Counted from the stretch's first letter, positions 17,586-26,205 are shown. The stretch: DNA of 64,000 nucleotides from Paraburkholderia ginsengiterrae (GCF_001645125.1 NZ_LXKA01000254.1:1-64000); one strand, 5' to 3'. Notes: a model not told the origin generated them from the letters alone. Numbers and translations: made by a program.

Positions 17586-18266
17586 ATGAAATCCGTTAAA
17601 CCTCGCGCCGCCAAGACGATTGCCGAACCTGTTGCCAAAAACCGCCGCGGTGTGGAAACGCGCAAGCGCGTGATCGAACTGACCAAAGGACTGATCGGCG
17701 AGCTCGGATATACCGGGGTGACGCTCGACAAAATTTCCGCGGCGGCCGAGGTGGCGAAGAGCAGCCTGCTATGGCATTTTGGAAGCAAGGAGATGCTGCT
17801 GGCGGAAGCCGCGATCAGCCTGTTCCAGGAAATCGAAATCGACCTGCAACCGGAGAACGTGGCGCGTCTGTCGCCCGCGCAACGCATCGACCGGCTTTTC
17901 GACGAGGTGGCCGAATACTTCACCCGCAATCCCGAAGCCAAAGGGGTGGTGCTCGCTTTGCTGTTTTCGGATAACTTGCCTCAGGCAGTGCGTGAGCATA
18001 TCCGCGACGGCTGGGAGGGGCATGTGCGCGCGCTGGTGGACGGCAACGCGACGTCCGCGAGGCCGTTGTCACCCGAAATGGCGCGCGTCCTGCTCGCGGT
18101 GTTCCACGGCTGCTATTGCCATTGGTACGCCAATGGACGCACCGAACCCATCGCCCACTATCTCGCGCCGGCACGCGAGTTGTTCGTCAACTGGCTGCAG
18201 TCCGGCACAGCGGAAGATTCGTCGCATAAGGCCGCACCGGTTAAAAGACGGGCCCGGTCAACCTGA
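17586..18266 (+). CDS. TetR-family transcriptional regulator
   Basis: This 226-residue protein has an N-terminal TetR helix-turn-helix (RKRVIELTKGLIGELGYTGV then LDKISAAAEVAKSSLLWHFGSKEMLLAEAA) and a variable helical ligand domain. It is divergent from the aldehyde dehydrogenase, with a 22-bp inverted repeat in the gap, and is probably its local repressor. A basic N-terminal stretch of about 20 residues precedes the DNA-binding domain and may be disordered. The ligand is unknown; aldehydes or long-chain acyl compounds would suit the target gene. Confidence 0.88.
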   Translation: MKSVKPRAAKTIAEPVAKNRRGVETRKRVIELTKGLIGELGYTGVTLDKISAAAEVAKSSLLWHFGSKEMLLAEAAISLFQEIEIDLQPENVARLSPAQRIDRLFDEVAEYFTRNPEAKGVVLALLFSDNLPQAVREHIRDGWEGHVRALVDGNATSARPLSPEMARVLLAVFHGCYCHWYANGRTEPIAHYLAPARELFVNWLQSGTAEDSSHKAAPVKRRARST

Positions 18267-18803
18267 TTGGGTATCGCTCTCCCGCCACGGCAAGTTGTGT
18301 CGTACGCCGACAACGTGCGCTTCACCAGGCACGGTGGCATACGCAGCAGTGTTTCCCCTTATACACACTTCATAAGCGTGTGCCTGTCCCGAATTCGGCG
18401 AAGGTCGTTTGCCGGATTCGCGAGTATGCTTTGGATTCCAAATAATCCAGTGACCATTGTGTTCGCCGGCGGATCGCGTTCCGCCTGAACGCCGCTTGCA
18501 GCGGCGGATCTGCGCGATAGAGAGGTGCCGAGCCATCTCTCGGCATGATGCCGAACCGCCGCTTTAGAGCGGGACCATCTCTCGATACACCGCCACGAAG
18601 GTATACGCATTCTGCAATCTTCCAATGAGAAGAATGCACTGTATTTCTTGATCGCCTTGACTTCATATTGACGACCTACTGGGCTCCGCTAGCGCGATTG
18701 CGCGAATCGTAACGAGCGGCGCGCCTGTGCCTGCGACCGGATGCACATTTCAACTTGATCTAACCGCATCCGGGAAAAACGGAAATCAGAAAGAGGAGAC
18801 AAT
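18267..18803. other. 537-bp intergenic region upstream of the second porin
   Basis: I find no convincing gene. The region holds hairpins: GCCGCT/AGCGGC at 18491-18505, and TGCCGAG/CTCGGCA around a 6-nt loop at 18526-18545. It also holds an imperfect duplication in which GCCGCTT and CCATCTCTCG each appear twice (CCATCTCTCG at 18533-18542 and 18575-18584). The porin promoter and a long 5' leader are probably here; a structured regulatory RNA is possible but not shown. Confidence 0.45.
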
Positions 18804-19922
18804 ATGAAGAAGTGGAAGAAATTGACTCACGTGTTGCTGCCGACGCTGGTCGTTTGTCAGGGAGCACACGCGCAGTCAAGCGTGACGTTGTACGGGGTTG
18901 TTGACGAAAGCATCCGGTATCTGACCAACACCACCAAGGCCGGCGATTCGAAAATCCAGCTCGCCAACGGCGGCATGTCGGAAAGCCGGTGGGGCATTAA
19001 AGGCGAAGAGCAATTGGGCGGCGGCTGGTCGACGTTCTTCAAGCTCGAGAATCGCTTCTTCATCAATAACGGCCAAAGCGATACTTACCTGCCGTTCTTC
19101 AATGAAGCACAGGTTGGTGTGCGGTCCAACTCGTACGGCCAGATTGTGCTGGGGCGGCAATATAACGTGATGATCGAGGGCATCACGATCGGCGGGTATG
19201 GAAGCAATCCGTGGATTCCGTATGATTTCACTTTCCAGCCGGAAGTCACGCTGAGCGGGGGGATCTGGACCAGCAACCAGGTTCAGTATCAGGCACATTT
19301 CCACGACGTAATGTTCGCCGCGGGCTACGCATTCGGCGGCACTTCGCCCGACCATCAGGCGTATGGCAGCCAGCTCGTCGCGGCGGCCGCGTATGCGCCC
19401 GCGGGCGGCCCGATCAATTTCGGCGGCGCCTACGAGCAGTCGAAGGATTCGATTAACGGCGCCACTTCGAAAGCGTGGACGTTTGGCGGCTCATACTACT
19501 GGGACAAGACGCGTTTCGCGCTCGGCTACATCGTCAACCAGAACGACACAGGCTTCTCGAACTTCGCCAATGGACCGTTTACCTCGGCGGGTCTGACTGC
19601 GCTCAAGTACACGGACTTTGCGCGGCGCCGCATGATCATGGGCGGCATCACGCAGCAGTTCGGCCCCGCATGGCATTTCGCCGCGAATATCTGGCGCACG
19701 CTGCAAGACGGCAAAACGCGGGCAAAGGACGGGGCGGCATGGCAGTATCAATTGGTCGCCGATTACAACCTGTCCAAGCGCACGGATGTCTATCTCGAGG
19801 CGGACTATGCGCAATACAACGGCGATCTGATCGGCGCGCAGCTGCAAGGCATTCAGGCCGTCGGGACGGCGCAGAAGGGTACGCAGCTGGGTTTGTCACT
19901 GGGGCTGCGGCATCTGTTCTAG
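18804..19922 (+). CDS. Gram-negative porin (Burkholderiales type)
   Basis: This 372-residue outer-membrane protein has a Sec signal (MKKWKKLTHVLLPTLVVCQGAHA), mature start QSSVTLYGVVDESIRYLTN, repeated amphipathic beta strands and the C-terminal SLGLRHLF with terminal Phe for BAM insertion. AAGAGGAGAC precedes the ATG. It has the family length but is clearly diverged from the porin at 7800. Its TAG stop shares the palindrome CTAG with the stop of the convergent tetR gene. The flanking aldehyde dehydrogenase/TetR and tautomerase/TetR pairs do not identify the substrate. Confidence 0.92.
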   Translation: MKKWKKLTHVLLPTLVVCQGAHAQSSVTLYGVVDESIRYLTNTTKAGDSKIQLANGGMSESRWGIKGEEQLGGGWSTFFKLENRFFINNGQSDTYLPFFNEAQVGVRSNSYGQIVLGRQYNVMIEGITIGGYGSNPWIPYDFTFQPEVTLSGGIWTSNQVQYQAHFHDVMFAAGYAFGGTSPDHQAYGSQLVAAAAYAPAGGPINFGGAYEQSKDSINGATSKAWTFGGSYYWDKTRFALGYIVNQNDTGFSNFANGPFTSAGLTALKYTDFARRRMIMGGITQQFGPAWHFAANIWRTLQDGKTRAKDGAAWQYQLVADYNLSKRTDVYLEADYAQYNGDLIGAQLQGIQAVGTAQKGTQLGLSLGLRHLF

Positions 19923-20500
19923 CGCTTGTCGACCAGCGTCATTACCGCGTCTTTGATGCCTGCCGCGATCTGTGCCCCAGTCTTCGGGTCTGCGGCTGAA
20001 CGCGCGATCGAGACGCCACCTGAAAGAATCGAGAGGATCGCCCACGCTGTCTTGCGCCGCACGGACAGCGTGCCGTTGGGCAAACCCTGTGCAACCGCCT
20101 CGACGACGCCAAGCAACTCGACCTCGTACGCTGCTTTCGTTTCGTCGCCGGCGCGCGCCACTTCGGGAGTCAGGCTCTGCAACGCGCAGCTCTCGCCAAG
20201 CTCGCAGGTGCGTCTCACGCTCATGTAAAACTCGACGAACTTGCCGAGCCACGCGTCGCCCTCGTTCGCGCGCAATTGTCCGATGGCTTCGCGCAACTGA
20301 ACCAGACCGGCGACGGCCGCAGCCTTGAACGCCTCTGCCTTTGACGGGAAGTGCCCATAGAACGCACCTGAGGTGACGCCGGCCTCCTTGGCGAGACCGT
20401 CCACACCGATGCCGCCGAAACCGAGGCGCCGGAACCCACGCCCTGCGGCGTCGAGAATCCGGTCCCGTGCCTCTTCCTTGTGGCCTGCCTTGTATCGCAT
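19919..20500 (-). CDS. TetR-family transcriptional regulator
   Basis: This 193-residue TetR protein opens MRYKAGHKEEARDRILDAAG with the recognition region VDGLAKEAGVTSGAFYGHFPSKAEAF and a C-terminal domain of the TetR_C group seen in electrophile- or drug-responsive repressors. It is divergent from a tautomerase-fold gene, and the gap holds several TAACGATCG-type palindromes (20540-20594). The reading frame overlaps the convergent porin by four bases at the stop codons. It probably represses itself and the tautomerase gene. Confidence 0.9.
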   Translation of the reverse strand: MRYKAGHKEEARDRILDAAGRGFRRLGFGGIGVDGLAKEAGVTSGAFYGHFPSKAEAFKAAAVAGLVQLREAIGQLRANEGDAWLGKFVEFYMSVRRTCELGESCALQSLTPEVARAGDETKAAYEVELLGVVEAVAQGLPNGTLSVRRKTAWAILSILSGGVSIARSAADPKTGAQIAAGIKDAVMTLVDKR

Positions 20501-20539
20501 GTGATCCCCCTTTGAATGCGGGCGTAGATTGTCCTTGAC

Positions 20540-20594
20540 AGGATAACGATCGCTATCCTACGATTGAATCGCGATCGTTACATAATGATCGTTA
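20540..20594. promoter_or_regulatory. Operator cluster between tetR and the tautomerase gene
   Basis: The 20-bp element AGGATA...TATCCT at 20540-20559 is palindromic except at one central pair. It contains TAACGATCG, which recurs inverted at 20572-20580 and, with one change, at 20586-20594. A perfect CGATT-G-AATCG palindrome lies at 20561-20571 between them. Repeated copies of the same half-site upstream of a divergent pair are what a TetR operator region looks like; binding is inferred. Confidence 0.55.
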
Positions 20595-20662
20595 TATCAC
20601 GCTCATGTTGCCGTGTGCAACGTGCACTCCGCGATCGTGAGCTCACACGAAAGGAGAAGATC

Positions 20663-21082
20663 GTGCCCTTGACTCTCACACTTACCGAAGGTGTTTTGCC
20701 GGCGGGCCAGGAAAAGGCCGCTTACAGGCGGTTATCCGAGGCCATGCTCAAATGGCACGGACTGACTGGCAACAAGCTCATGACGTCCAACGTTGTCGGC
20801 TCGATCCATGTTCTGAGCAAGGACCATACCTTTACGGGTATGGACGAAACGCCGGTGGTTTTTGTCGAATGGAAGGTGCCGTCTTTTGCATTCACGGATC
20901 GCAAGGTGCAGGAGGGATACTTCGCCGAAGCGACCTGCATCATTCATGACATGTCCGGCGGCCGGCAACCGAAAGACAGGATCTTTATTAATGTGGTGCA
21001 TGCGGTCGACGGGGCGTGGAATTTCAAAGGCAAAGCGATGACCAATGCCGAGATCGGAGCGGAACTCGCGAGCGCCGGATAA
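20663..21082 (+). CDS. Tautomerase-superfamily protein
   Basis: This 139-residue protein begins at a GTG with the strong site AAGGAGAAGA just upstream. That start leaves Pro as residue 2 (MPLTLTLTEGVLP), the catalytic amino-terminal proline of the 4-oxalocrotonate tautomerase superfamily, which supports the choice over earlier starts. Length and the block FVEWKVPSFAFTDRKVQEGYF resemble the longer tautomerase-like proteins (MIF/CHMI-sized) annotated as tautomerase_3 or hypothetical. The repressor-like divergent TetR suggests inducible expression by its substrate or by an electrophile. The reaction is unknown. Confidence 0.75.
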   Translation: MPLTLTLTEGVLPAGQEKAAYRRLSEAMLKWHGLTGNKLMTSNVVGSIHVLSKDHTFTGMDETPVVFVEWKVPSFAFTDRKVQEGYFAEATCIIHDMSGGRQPKDRIFINVVHAVDGAWNFKGKAMTNAEIGAELASAG

Positions 21083-21088
21083 ACACGA

Positions 21089-21127
21089 AAGCGGCTCCCC
21101 CTCGCAAGGCGAGCTGGGGAACCGCTT
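21089..21127. terminator. Terminator hairpin between convergent genes
   Basis: AAGCGG pairs with CCGCTT and CTCCCC with GGGGA at the ends of an interrupted stem (21089-21127), 6 bp after the tautomerase stop. GATTTT follows on the plus strand. It lies between the tautomerase gene and the convergent MFS gene. Confidence 0.6.
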
Positions 21128-21199
21128 GATTTTCGGATCACGAAACACGGAAACGGTACACGTCCCGACGGAAACGCGTCGGGACCGCGGTTGCCGCGT

Positions 21200-22522
21200 C
21201 TAGCGCATGCTTTGCAGACGGCGGATAGAACATTGCGGATCGAGCAGGGCAAAACCCGCCGCGCCAGTCAGCAGCAACAGCGTGCCCGTTGCCGCAAAAC
21301 CCAGTTCATAGCCGTGCGCGCCATGGTGTGAGCCAATCAGCGTGCCCATGGCCACCGGCCCCATCAAACCTGCCATCGTCACGATTGAATTGGTGATCGC
21401 GAGCAGCGCGCCCCGGCGTTCCGCCGGCGCAACCTCGGCGACGAGCATGGGTCCGAATGAGAAGGTTTGTATAGCCAGCGAACTGGCGATGGCCATCAAG
21501 GCAATCTTGACGGCAGGTGGCACACCCAGATAAAGCAGGCCATATGCAAGGCCGGCCACGACGCAGGCGCCGCTGATCAGCGCGCCGCGCGCAAACCGGG
21601 AAGGCACTCCGCGTTCGAGCAGCCAGTGCGAGAACAGCGCGAGCGCAATGCCCACGGGTATTTGCGTGGCGACTTGCAAAGCAAACAGCCAGCCGGCCTG
21701 AGTTGCCGGCAAGTCGAGTCCGAGTCGCAGATAAGCCGGTGTCCAGGTGAAGCCGATGGTGATCACCGCGTAGCCGACGAAACTTTGCAGCATCACGCCG
21801 ATGATGGTGCGGTCGGTGAGAAAACTCAGGTAGCGAATTGGCGGCTGGCTGTGCGTGGTGACCGCCTGTCTCGTCGCCGGCACCTCGCCGCTAACGTGGC
21901 GATGATTGCTTGTGCCACCGACACCCAGCCATAAAACCATCCAGGCGAAGCCGATGACACCCAGTGCGAGAAAGGGTGCGTGCCAGTTCCAGCGCTCCGA
22001 GATGGCGGTGAGAAGCGGCCCCGACACAATGACGCCTACTGTCGCGCCTTGCTGCACGATGGTCGTTGGAAGGTGGCGCTCGCGATCGTCGAACCAGGTG
22101 TAGACAACATGCAATGCGAGTGGCGATGCCGGACCTTCACCCGCGCCCAGCAGAATCCGGCAGAGCAGCAGAATCGCGAAGGTGGTTGGCCAGCCGAGCG
22201 GAAGTTGCGCAACGGCCCATGTCAGCGCAAGGGCGGCCATGAGCCATTTCATGTTGCAGCGGTCGGATACGACGCCGGTCGCAATGCCGGAGAGCGAAAA
22301 CAGCAGGAAGAACGCGCTCCCCACCAACCCGAACTGGCTTGGGGACAACTGCATGTCGTGCATGAGCGGGACCGCGACGAGTCCGAGCACGGCCTTGTCG
22401 GCGAAGTTGATCGCCATGAACAGGAACAACGTCGCAACAACGGCCCACCGGCGATGCTGTGTGCGATTTACCGGTGCCGTGTGGGCGGCGGTCGTGAAGC
22501 CGGAACTTTCTGTTTCAAGCAT
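21200..22522 (-). CDS. MFS transporter, anion:cation symporter-like
   Basis: This 440-residue inner-membrane carrier has about 12 hydrophobic segments and the MFS features of the ACS family (phthalate, glucarate and related acid:proton symporters): the N-terminal RRWAVVATLFLFMAINFADKAV and the loop LCRILLGAGEGPASPLALHVVYTWF. GAGGAG lies upstream of the ATG at 22522. It is divergent from a LysR gene, with a perfect 8-bp inverted repeat at 22541-22560 between them. Uptake of an organic acid is likely; no catabolic enzyme sits next to it. Confidence 0.88.
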   Translation of the reverse strand: MLETESSGFTTAAHTAPVNRTQHRRWAVVATLFLFMAINFADKAVLGLVAVPLMHDMQLSPSQFGLVGSAFFLLFSLSGIATGVVSDRCNMKWLMAALALTWAVAQLPLGWPTTFAILLLCRILLGAGEGPASPLALHVVYTWFDDRERHLPTTIVQQGATVGVIVSGPLLTAISERWNWHAPFLALGVIGFAWMVLWLGVGGTSNHRHVSGEVPATRQAVTTHSQPPIRYLSFLTDRTIIGVMLQSFVGYAVITIGFTWTPAYLRLGLDLPATQAGWLFALQVATQIPVGIALALFSHWLLERGVPSRFARGALISGACVVAGLAYGLLYLGVPPAVKIALMAIASSLAIQTFSFGPMLVAEVAPAERRGALLAITNSIVTMAGLMGPVAMGTLIGSHHGAHGYELGFAATGTLLLLTGAAGFALLDPQCSIRRLQSMR

Positions 22523-22540
22523 TCAACACTCCTCAAAGCA

Positions 22541-22560
22541 TTCGTTGCAATCGCAACGAA
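22541..22560. promoter_or_regulatory. Perfect inverted repeat, likely LysR operator
   Basis: TTCGTTGC (22541-22548) and GCAACGAA (22553-22560) flank the 4-bp centre AATC. The element starts 19 bp upstream of the MFS start codon in the gap to the divergent LysR gene. It contains a T-N10-A core like LysR sites. Binding is inferred from position and symmetry. Confidence 0.55.
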
Positions 22561-22714
22561 AAAATAGTGTACGGCAGCATTGGATTGGGAGAATGAGAGT
22601 TCAATGCCAGTGGTCCCGCGGCTATTCGGGATGCCGGGTTGTCGATTTTCACGCATTTGACGTGGTATAAACGGCTTCTTCAAGCGCATTCTTCACATGG
22701 GGAGCTTGCAAAAC

Positions 22715-23638
22715 ATGCATGAGATCAATTCGCGCCGGCTCACTCACCTGATCGCGCTCGCCGAAGAAGGCAGCTTTGCGCGGGCCGCCGAGCGGGTGCA
22801 TCTTAGCCAGTCCGCATTGAGCCGCAGCATCCAGACACTCGAAGAAGAACTGGACATCAAGCTCTTCGACCGCGCGGCACGCGGCGTCGCGATGACTGCC
22901 GCAGGGAGCCTCCTCGTGGGCCGGGCACGGCGCGTATTGTTCGAGGCGCGGTGCTTGCTGCGCGACGTCGAATTGCTGAAGGCGTACGAATTCGGTGAAG
23001 TGCGCATTGGTCTCGGCCCTTATGTGGCCGTCGTGCTCTTGCCCGATTTGCTGATCGAGTTCTCGCGGCGTTTTCCCAAGATCAAGATGTCGGTTGAGTT
23101 GGGCGAAGGCGAGGCGCTGCTCGGCAAGCTGCGCGCCGAGCAGATCGACTTTCTGGTTACCGACCGCCGTCTGCAGTCCGTGACGCCGGATATCACCTTG
23201 CAGCGCTTGGCGCGGCACGAGGGGGGCTGGTTTGCCCGGGCGGGCCATCCGCTCGTGCAGCGCGATGCGGTGCCGATCTCGGCGCTGCGCGATTTTCCGC
23301 TAGTCACGGTGCCCCTGCCTGCGTTCATGAAAGACGCGCTGCATCGGCTGCTCAAGATTCGCGCGCATGAGCAGATTCCGTTGCAGGTCGAATGCAACGA
23401 CGTCTCGGTGCTGAAAGACGTCGTTGCGCAGACCGACGCCGTGTTTTTCGCCACGGCTTCGTCGGTGCGCGCCGATATCGAGGCGGGCCGCCTCGCGCGC
23501 ATACCCATTACCAATCCGATGCGGCTGAGCCTCGACTTTGCGCTCGTGTATCTGGCGGAGCGCACGCCTTCGCCTGCAGCAAGCTCCGCGCTCGAACTGA
23601 CCGGGCAATTGATGAACGAAGCGAATCGCACGGCCTGA
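22715..23638 (+). CDS. LysR-family transcriptional regulator
   Basis: This 307-residue regulator has the helix-turn-helix MHEINSRRLTHLIALAEEGS then AAERVHLSQSALSRSIQTLEEELDIKLFDR and the usual effector domain. The ATG at 22715 is chosen because a GGGGAG site precedes it; an ATG at 22697 would add six residues but has no ribosome site. It is divergent from the MFS carrier at 21200-22522 and is its probable regulator. It is followed by a separate TetR gene after 184 bp. Confidence 0.88.
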   Translation: MHEINSRRLTHLIALAEEGSFARAAERVHLSQSALSRSIQTLEEELDIKLFDRAARGVAMTAAGSLLVGRARRVLFEARCLLRDVELLKAYEFGEVRIGLGPYVAVVLLPDLLIEFSRRFPKIKMSVELGEGEALLGKLRAEQIDFLVTDRRLQSVTPDITLQRLARHEGGWFARAGHPLVQRDAVPISALRDFPLVTVPLPAFMKDALHRLLKIRAHEQIPLQVECNDVSVLKDVVAQTDAVFFATASSVRADIEAGRLARIPITNPMRLSLDFALVYLAERTPSPAASSALELTGQLMNEANRTA

Positions 23639-23714
23639 AATAGCCTTCGGCGGAATCGCTCGCATGGGACTTTCCCCGAGTCTGGTTGACAAGACAGTGT
23701 CAATCGTACACGAT

Positions 23715-23732
23715 TCGGAATCTGAATTCCGA
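23715..23732. promoter_or_regulatory. TetR operator copy 1 (upstream of tetR)
   Basis: TCGGAAT and ATTCCGA, perfect 7-bp inverted arms, flank CTGA. The element lies 91 bp upstream of the tetR start. The same architecture recurs at 24519-24536 upstream of the alcohol dehydrogenase gene, implying autoregulation and operon control by one protein. Confidence 0.65.
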
Positions 23733-23822
23733 TTTTCGCGGTCCCGATCTTTCTGCCCGGTTCGAGTCGAACGGCGCGGGTAGGGTCCTGAACATGTCGC
23801 AACACGAAACCTCAAGCATCGT

Positions 23823-24500
23823 ATGACTACGACTGGAACACGCAAACGCGAGTATGGGCGGGCCGCTCTTACGGAGCCGCGGCAGACCCGCAGCCAGGAA
23901 GGTCTCACGAGAATGCTGCAGGCGGGGCGCGATCTGATCGAGACGAGCGGCAATCTCGACGACCTGTCGATCAGCGACATTGTCGAGCGTGCCGGCACGT
24001 CGATCGGGGCGTTCTACCGGCGCTTCGACAACAAGGACATGTTCTTCGAGGTCGTGCAGGACATGGTGATGACCGAGAGTCTCAGCTATGTGCATGAACT
24101 CATCGAGCGTGATCCGGCGTGGGGTTCGAATGACGCATGCGTGCTTGCCGACGCCGTGGCTTCGCTCTACGTGCGGGCGTTCCGCCGCAATCGCGGCCTT
24201 TATCACGCGTCGCTCGTGCGTTCGTCGCAACTTAAGACCAGTTGGGACCCGGTCAAGGAAACCAGTAACGAGGTGCTGAAGCTGATCGTGCCGCGCCTCG
24301 TCAACGCGCTCTTCGAGCAACGTGCCCGCAAGGTCAAGCCTGCCGTGCTCGAGTTCGAAGTGCGCGCGGCGCTGCAGTTGATCATCGGCTTGCTCGTCAA
24401 CAGCGTGCTGAACGATCCGGGTCCATTGTCGCTGACCAGCCGCCGGCTCGGGCCGTACCTGCAAACGCAGTTTCGGCGATGCCTGAGTTTGTCTGACTAA
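23823..24500 (+). CDS. TetR-family regulator of the alkyl-sulfate module
   Basis: This 225-residue TetR protein has the DNA-binding segment LIETSGNLDDLSISDIVERAGTSIGAFYRRFDNKDMFFEVV followed by a helical ligand domain. It lies 88 bp upstream of a GMC alcohol dehydrogenase/alkylsulfatase operon on the same strand. Two inverted repeats of the form T(C/A)GGAAT-N4-ATTCCGA sit before this gene and before the operon, which supports local repression relieved by a substrate-derived ligand such as a fatty alcohol or acid (inference). Confidence 0.88.
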   Translation: MTTTGTRKREYGRAALTEPRQTRSQEGLTRMLQAGRDLIETSGNLDDLSISDIVERAGTSIGAFYRRFDNKDMFFEVVQDMVMTESLSYVHELIERDPAWGSNDACVLADAVASLYVRAFRRNRGLYHASLVRSSQLKTSWDPVKETSNEVLKLIVPRLVNALFEQRARKVKPAVLEFEVRAALQLIIGLLVNSVLNDPGPLSLTSRRLGPYLQTQFRRCLSLSD

Positions 24501-24518
24501 AATTTTTTTGCCCAAAAA

Positions 24519-24536
24519 TAGGAATAGGAATTCCGA
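24519..24536 (+). promoter_or_regulatory. TetR operator copy 2 (upstream of the GMC/alkylsulfatase operon)
   Basis: TAGGAAT and ATTCCGA flank AGGA, one arm differing by one base from copy 1 at 23715-23732; spacing is identical. It lies 52 bp upstream of the alcohol dehydrogenase start, in promoter position. Confidence 0.65.
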
Positions 24537-24588
24537 TTTCTATTGATTAAGAACCCGAAAACCTGAGAACGGGAGAGACAGGAGAAAC

Positions 24589-26205
24589 ATGGATACCAAC
24601 AGTCGTCCAGCCGGATTCGATTACGTGATCGTGGGAGGCGGTTCGGCGGGCAGCGTGCTGGCCGCGCGTCTTTCGGAGCAGCCGGACGTCTCGGTGTGCC
24701 TGATCGAAAGCGGGCCGCCGGACGACAGCATGCTGGTGCGTTGCCCTGCCGCGTTAGCCGCTGTGGTGCCGCGGCGCGGCAAGTACAACTGGGCGTTCGA
24801 AACGGTGCCTCAGGCCGGGCTGCTGGGACGCCGCGGGTACCAGCCGCGAGGCCGCGGGCTTGGCGGGTCCAGTCTCATCAACGCGATGATCTACACGCGC
24901 GGGCATCATTCGGACTACGACGACTGGGCGGCGCTTGGCAATCGCGGTTGGGGGCATGACGACGTTCTGCCGTATTTCCGGCGCGCGGAAAATTTCGAGC
25001 GGGGCGGCGACAACTGGCACGCATGCGGCGGCCCGTTGAACGTTGCGGCGCTACGCGATCCTAATCCCGCCGCGCAAGCATTTGTGGCTGCGGCGCAGCA
25101 AGCGGGCTATCCGTACAACGACGATTTCAATGGACGTCAACAGGAAGGATTCGGCCTGTATCACGTCACGCAGCGCGACGGCATCAGGCATAGCACCGCG
25201 CGTGCCTATCTGCGGCCGGCCATGGCGCGCAATAACCTGACGGTGTGGACCGATACGCAGGCTCTGCAGTTGATGTTCGACGGTACACGCGCGGCTGGCG
25301 TTCGCTGCCGCGGCAGCGCCGGCGACTTTACGATCCATGCCCGACGTGAAGTCGTGTTGTGCGCCGGCGCATTTCAGAGCCCACAGATCCTGATGCTGTC
25401 GGGAATCGGTCCCGGCGACGAATTGCAGCGCCACGGCATACCCGTGCGTCATCATCTGGCGGGCGTGGGTCGCAATCTGCGGGACCATATCGATTACATC
25501 TCGCTCTATAAGACCCACGATAACTCCGTGTTCGGTCTGACGCTCGGGCAGGCATTGCGAGTGCCCGGCATGCTGCGCGCGTGGCGCCGCGATGGGCGCG
25601 GAGCGCTCACCACCAACTTCGCGGAAGCCGGCGGCTTCGCACGCACGCGCGCGGATCTGGAGCGGCCGGACGTGCAGTTTCACTTCCTGATTGCCTTCTC
25701 GGACGACCACGGCCGGCGTCGCCACTTCGGCCGCTACGGCGTGAGCTGTCATGTGTGCGTGCTGCGCCCCAAATCCGTTGGCCGGCTCACGCTGGCTGGC
25801 GCCGATCCGATGTTGGCACCCGTCATCGATCCCAACTTCCTCGCCGCGCAGGAAGATGTTCAAACGCTGATCGACGGGTACCGCATGACGCAATCCATCA
25901 TGGGGCAGTCTGCGTTCGCGTGCTATCGCCTGCAGGAGGTCCATCTCTCCGGCATGGATGACAAGGACGTGGAGCGAATGATCAGGAGCCGCGCTGATTC
26001 GATCTATCACCCGGTCGGCACCTGCCGCATGGGCGCCGATCCGCTGGCCGTCGTGGACGACCGTCTGCGCGTGCGAGGTGTTGCGGGCCTGCGCGTCGTG
26101 GACGCATCGGTAATGCCTACGCTAATAGGGGGCAACACGAATGCCCCAACCATCATGATCGCCGAAAAGGCGGTCGATCTGATTCGTCAAGGAGACGTCG
26201 CATGA
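24589..26205 (+). CDS. GMC-family FAD-dependent alcohol dehydrogenase
   Basis: This 538-residue glucose-methanol-choline oxidoreductase has the ADP-binding motif FDYVIVGGGSAGSVLAARLSE at residues 9-29, the GMC signature LGGSSLINAMIYTRG and the second signature GAFQSPQILMLSGIGP. The active-site His lies in SIYHPVGTCRMG and Asn in GGNTNAPTIMIAE. Members such as AlkJ oxidise medium-chain alcohols to aldehydes with electrons to the quinone pool. It overlaps the downstream alkylsulfatase by four bases (ATGA), so it probably oxidises the alcohol that enzyme releases. AGGAGAAAC precedes the ATG. Confidence 0.9.
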   Translation: MDTNSRPAGFDYVIVGGGSAGSVLAARLSEQPDVSVCLIESGPPDDSMLVRCPAALAAVVPRRGKYNWAFETVPQAGLLGRRGYQPRGRGLGGSSLINAMIYTRGHHSDYDDWAALGNRGWGHDDVLPYFRRAENFERGGDNWHACGGPLNVAALRDPNPAAQAFVAAAQQAGYPYNDDFNGRQQEGFGLYHVTQRDGIRHSTARAYLRPAMARNNLTVWTDTQALQLMFDGTRAAGVRCRGSAGDFTIHARREVVLCAGAFQSPQILMLSGIGPGDELQRHGIPVRHHLAGVGRNLRDHIDYISLYKTHDNSVFGLTLGQALRVPGMLRAWRRDGRGALTTNFAEAGGFARTRADLERPDVQFHFLIAFSDDHGRRRHFGRYGVSCHVCVLRPKSVGRLTLAGADPMLAPVIDPNFLAAQEDVQTLIDGYRMTQSIMGQSAFACYRLQEVHLSGMDDKDVERMIRSRADSIYHPVGTCRMGADPLAVVDDRLRVRGVAGLRVVDASVMPTLIGGNTNAPTIMIAEKAVDLIRQGDVA

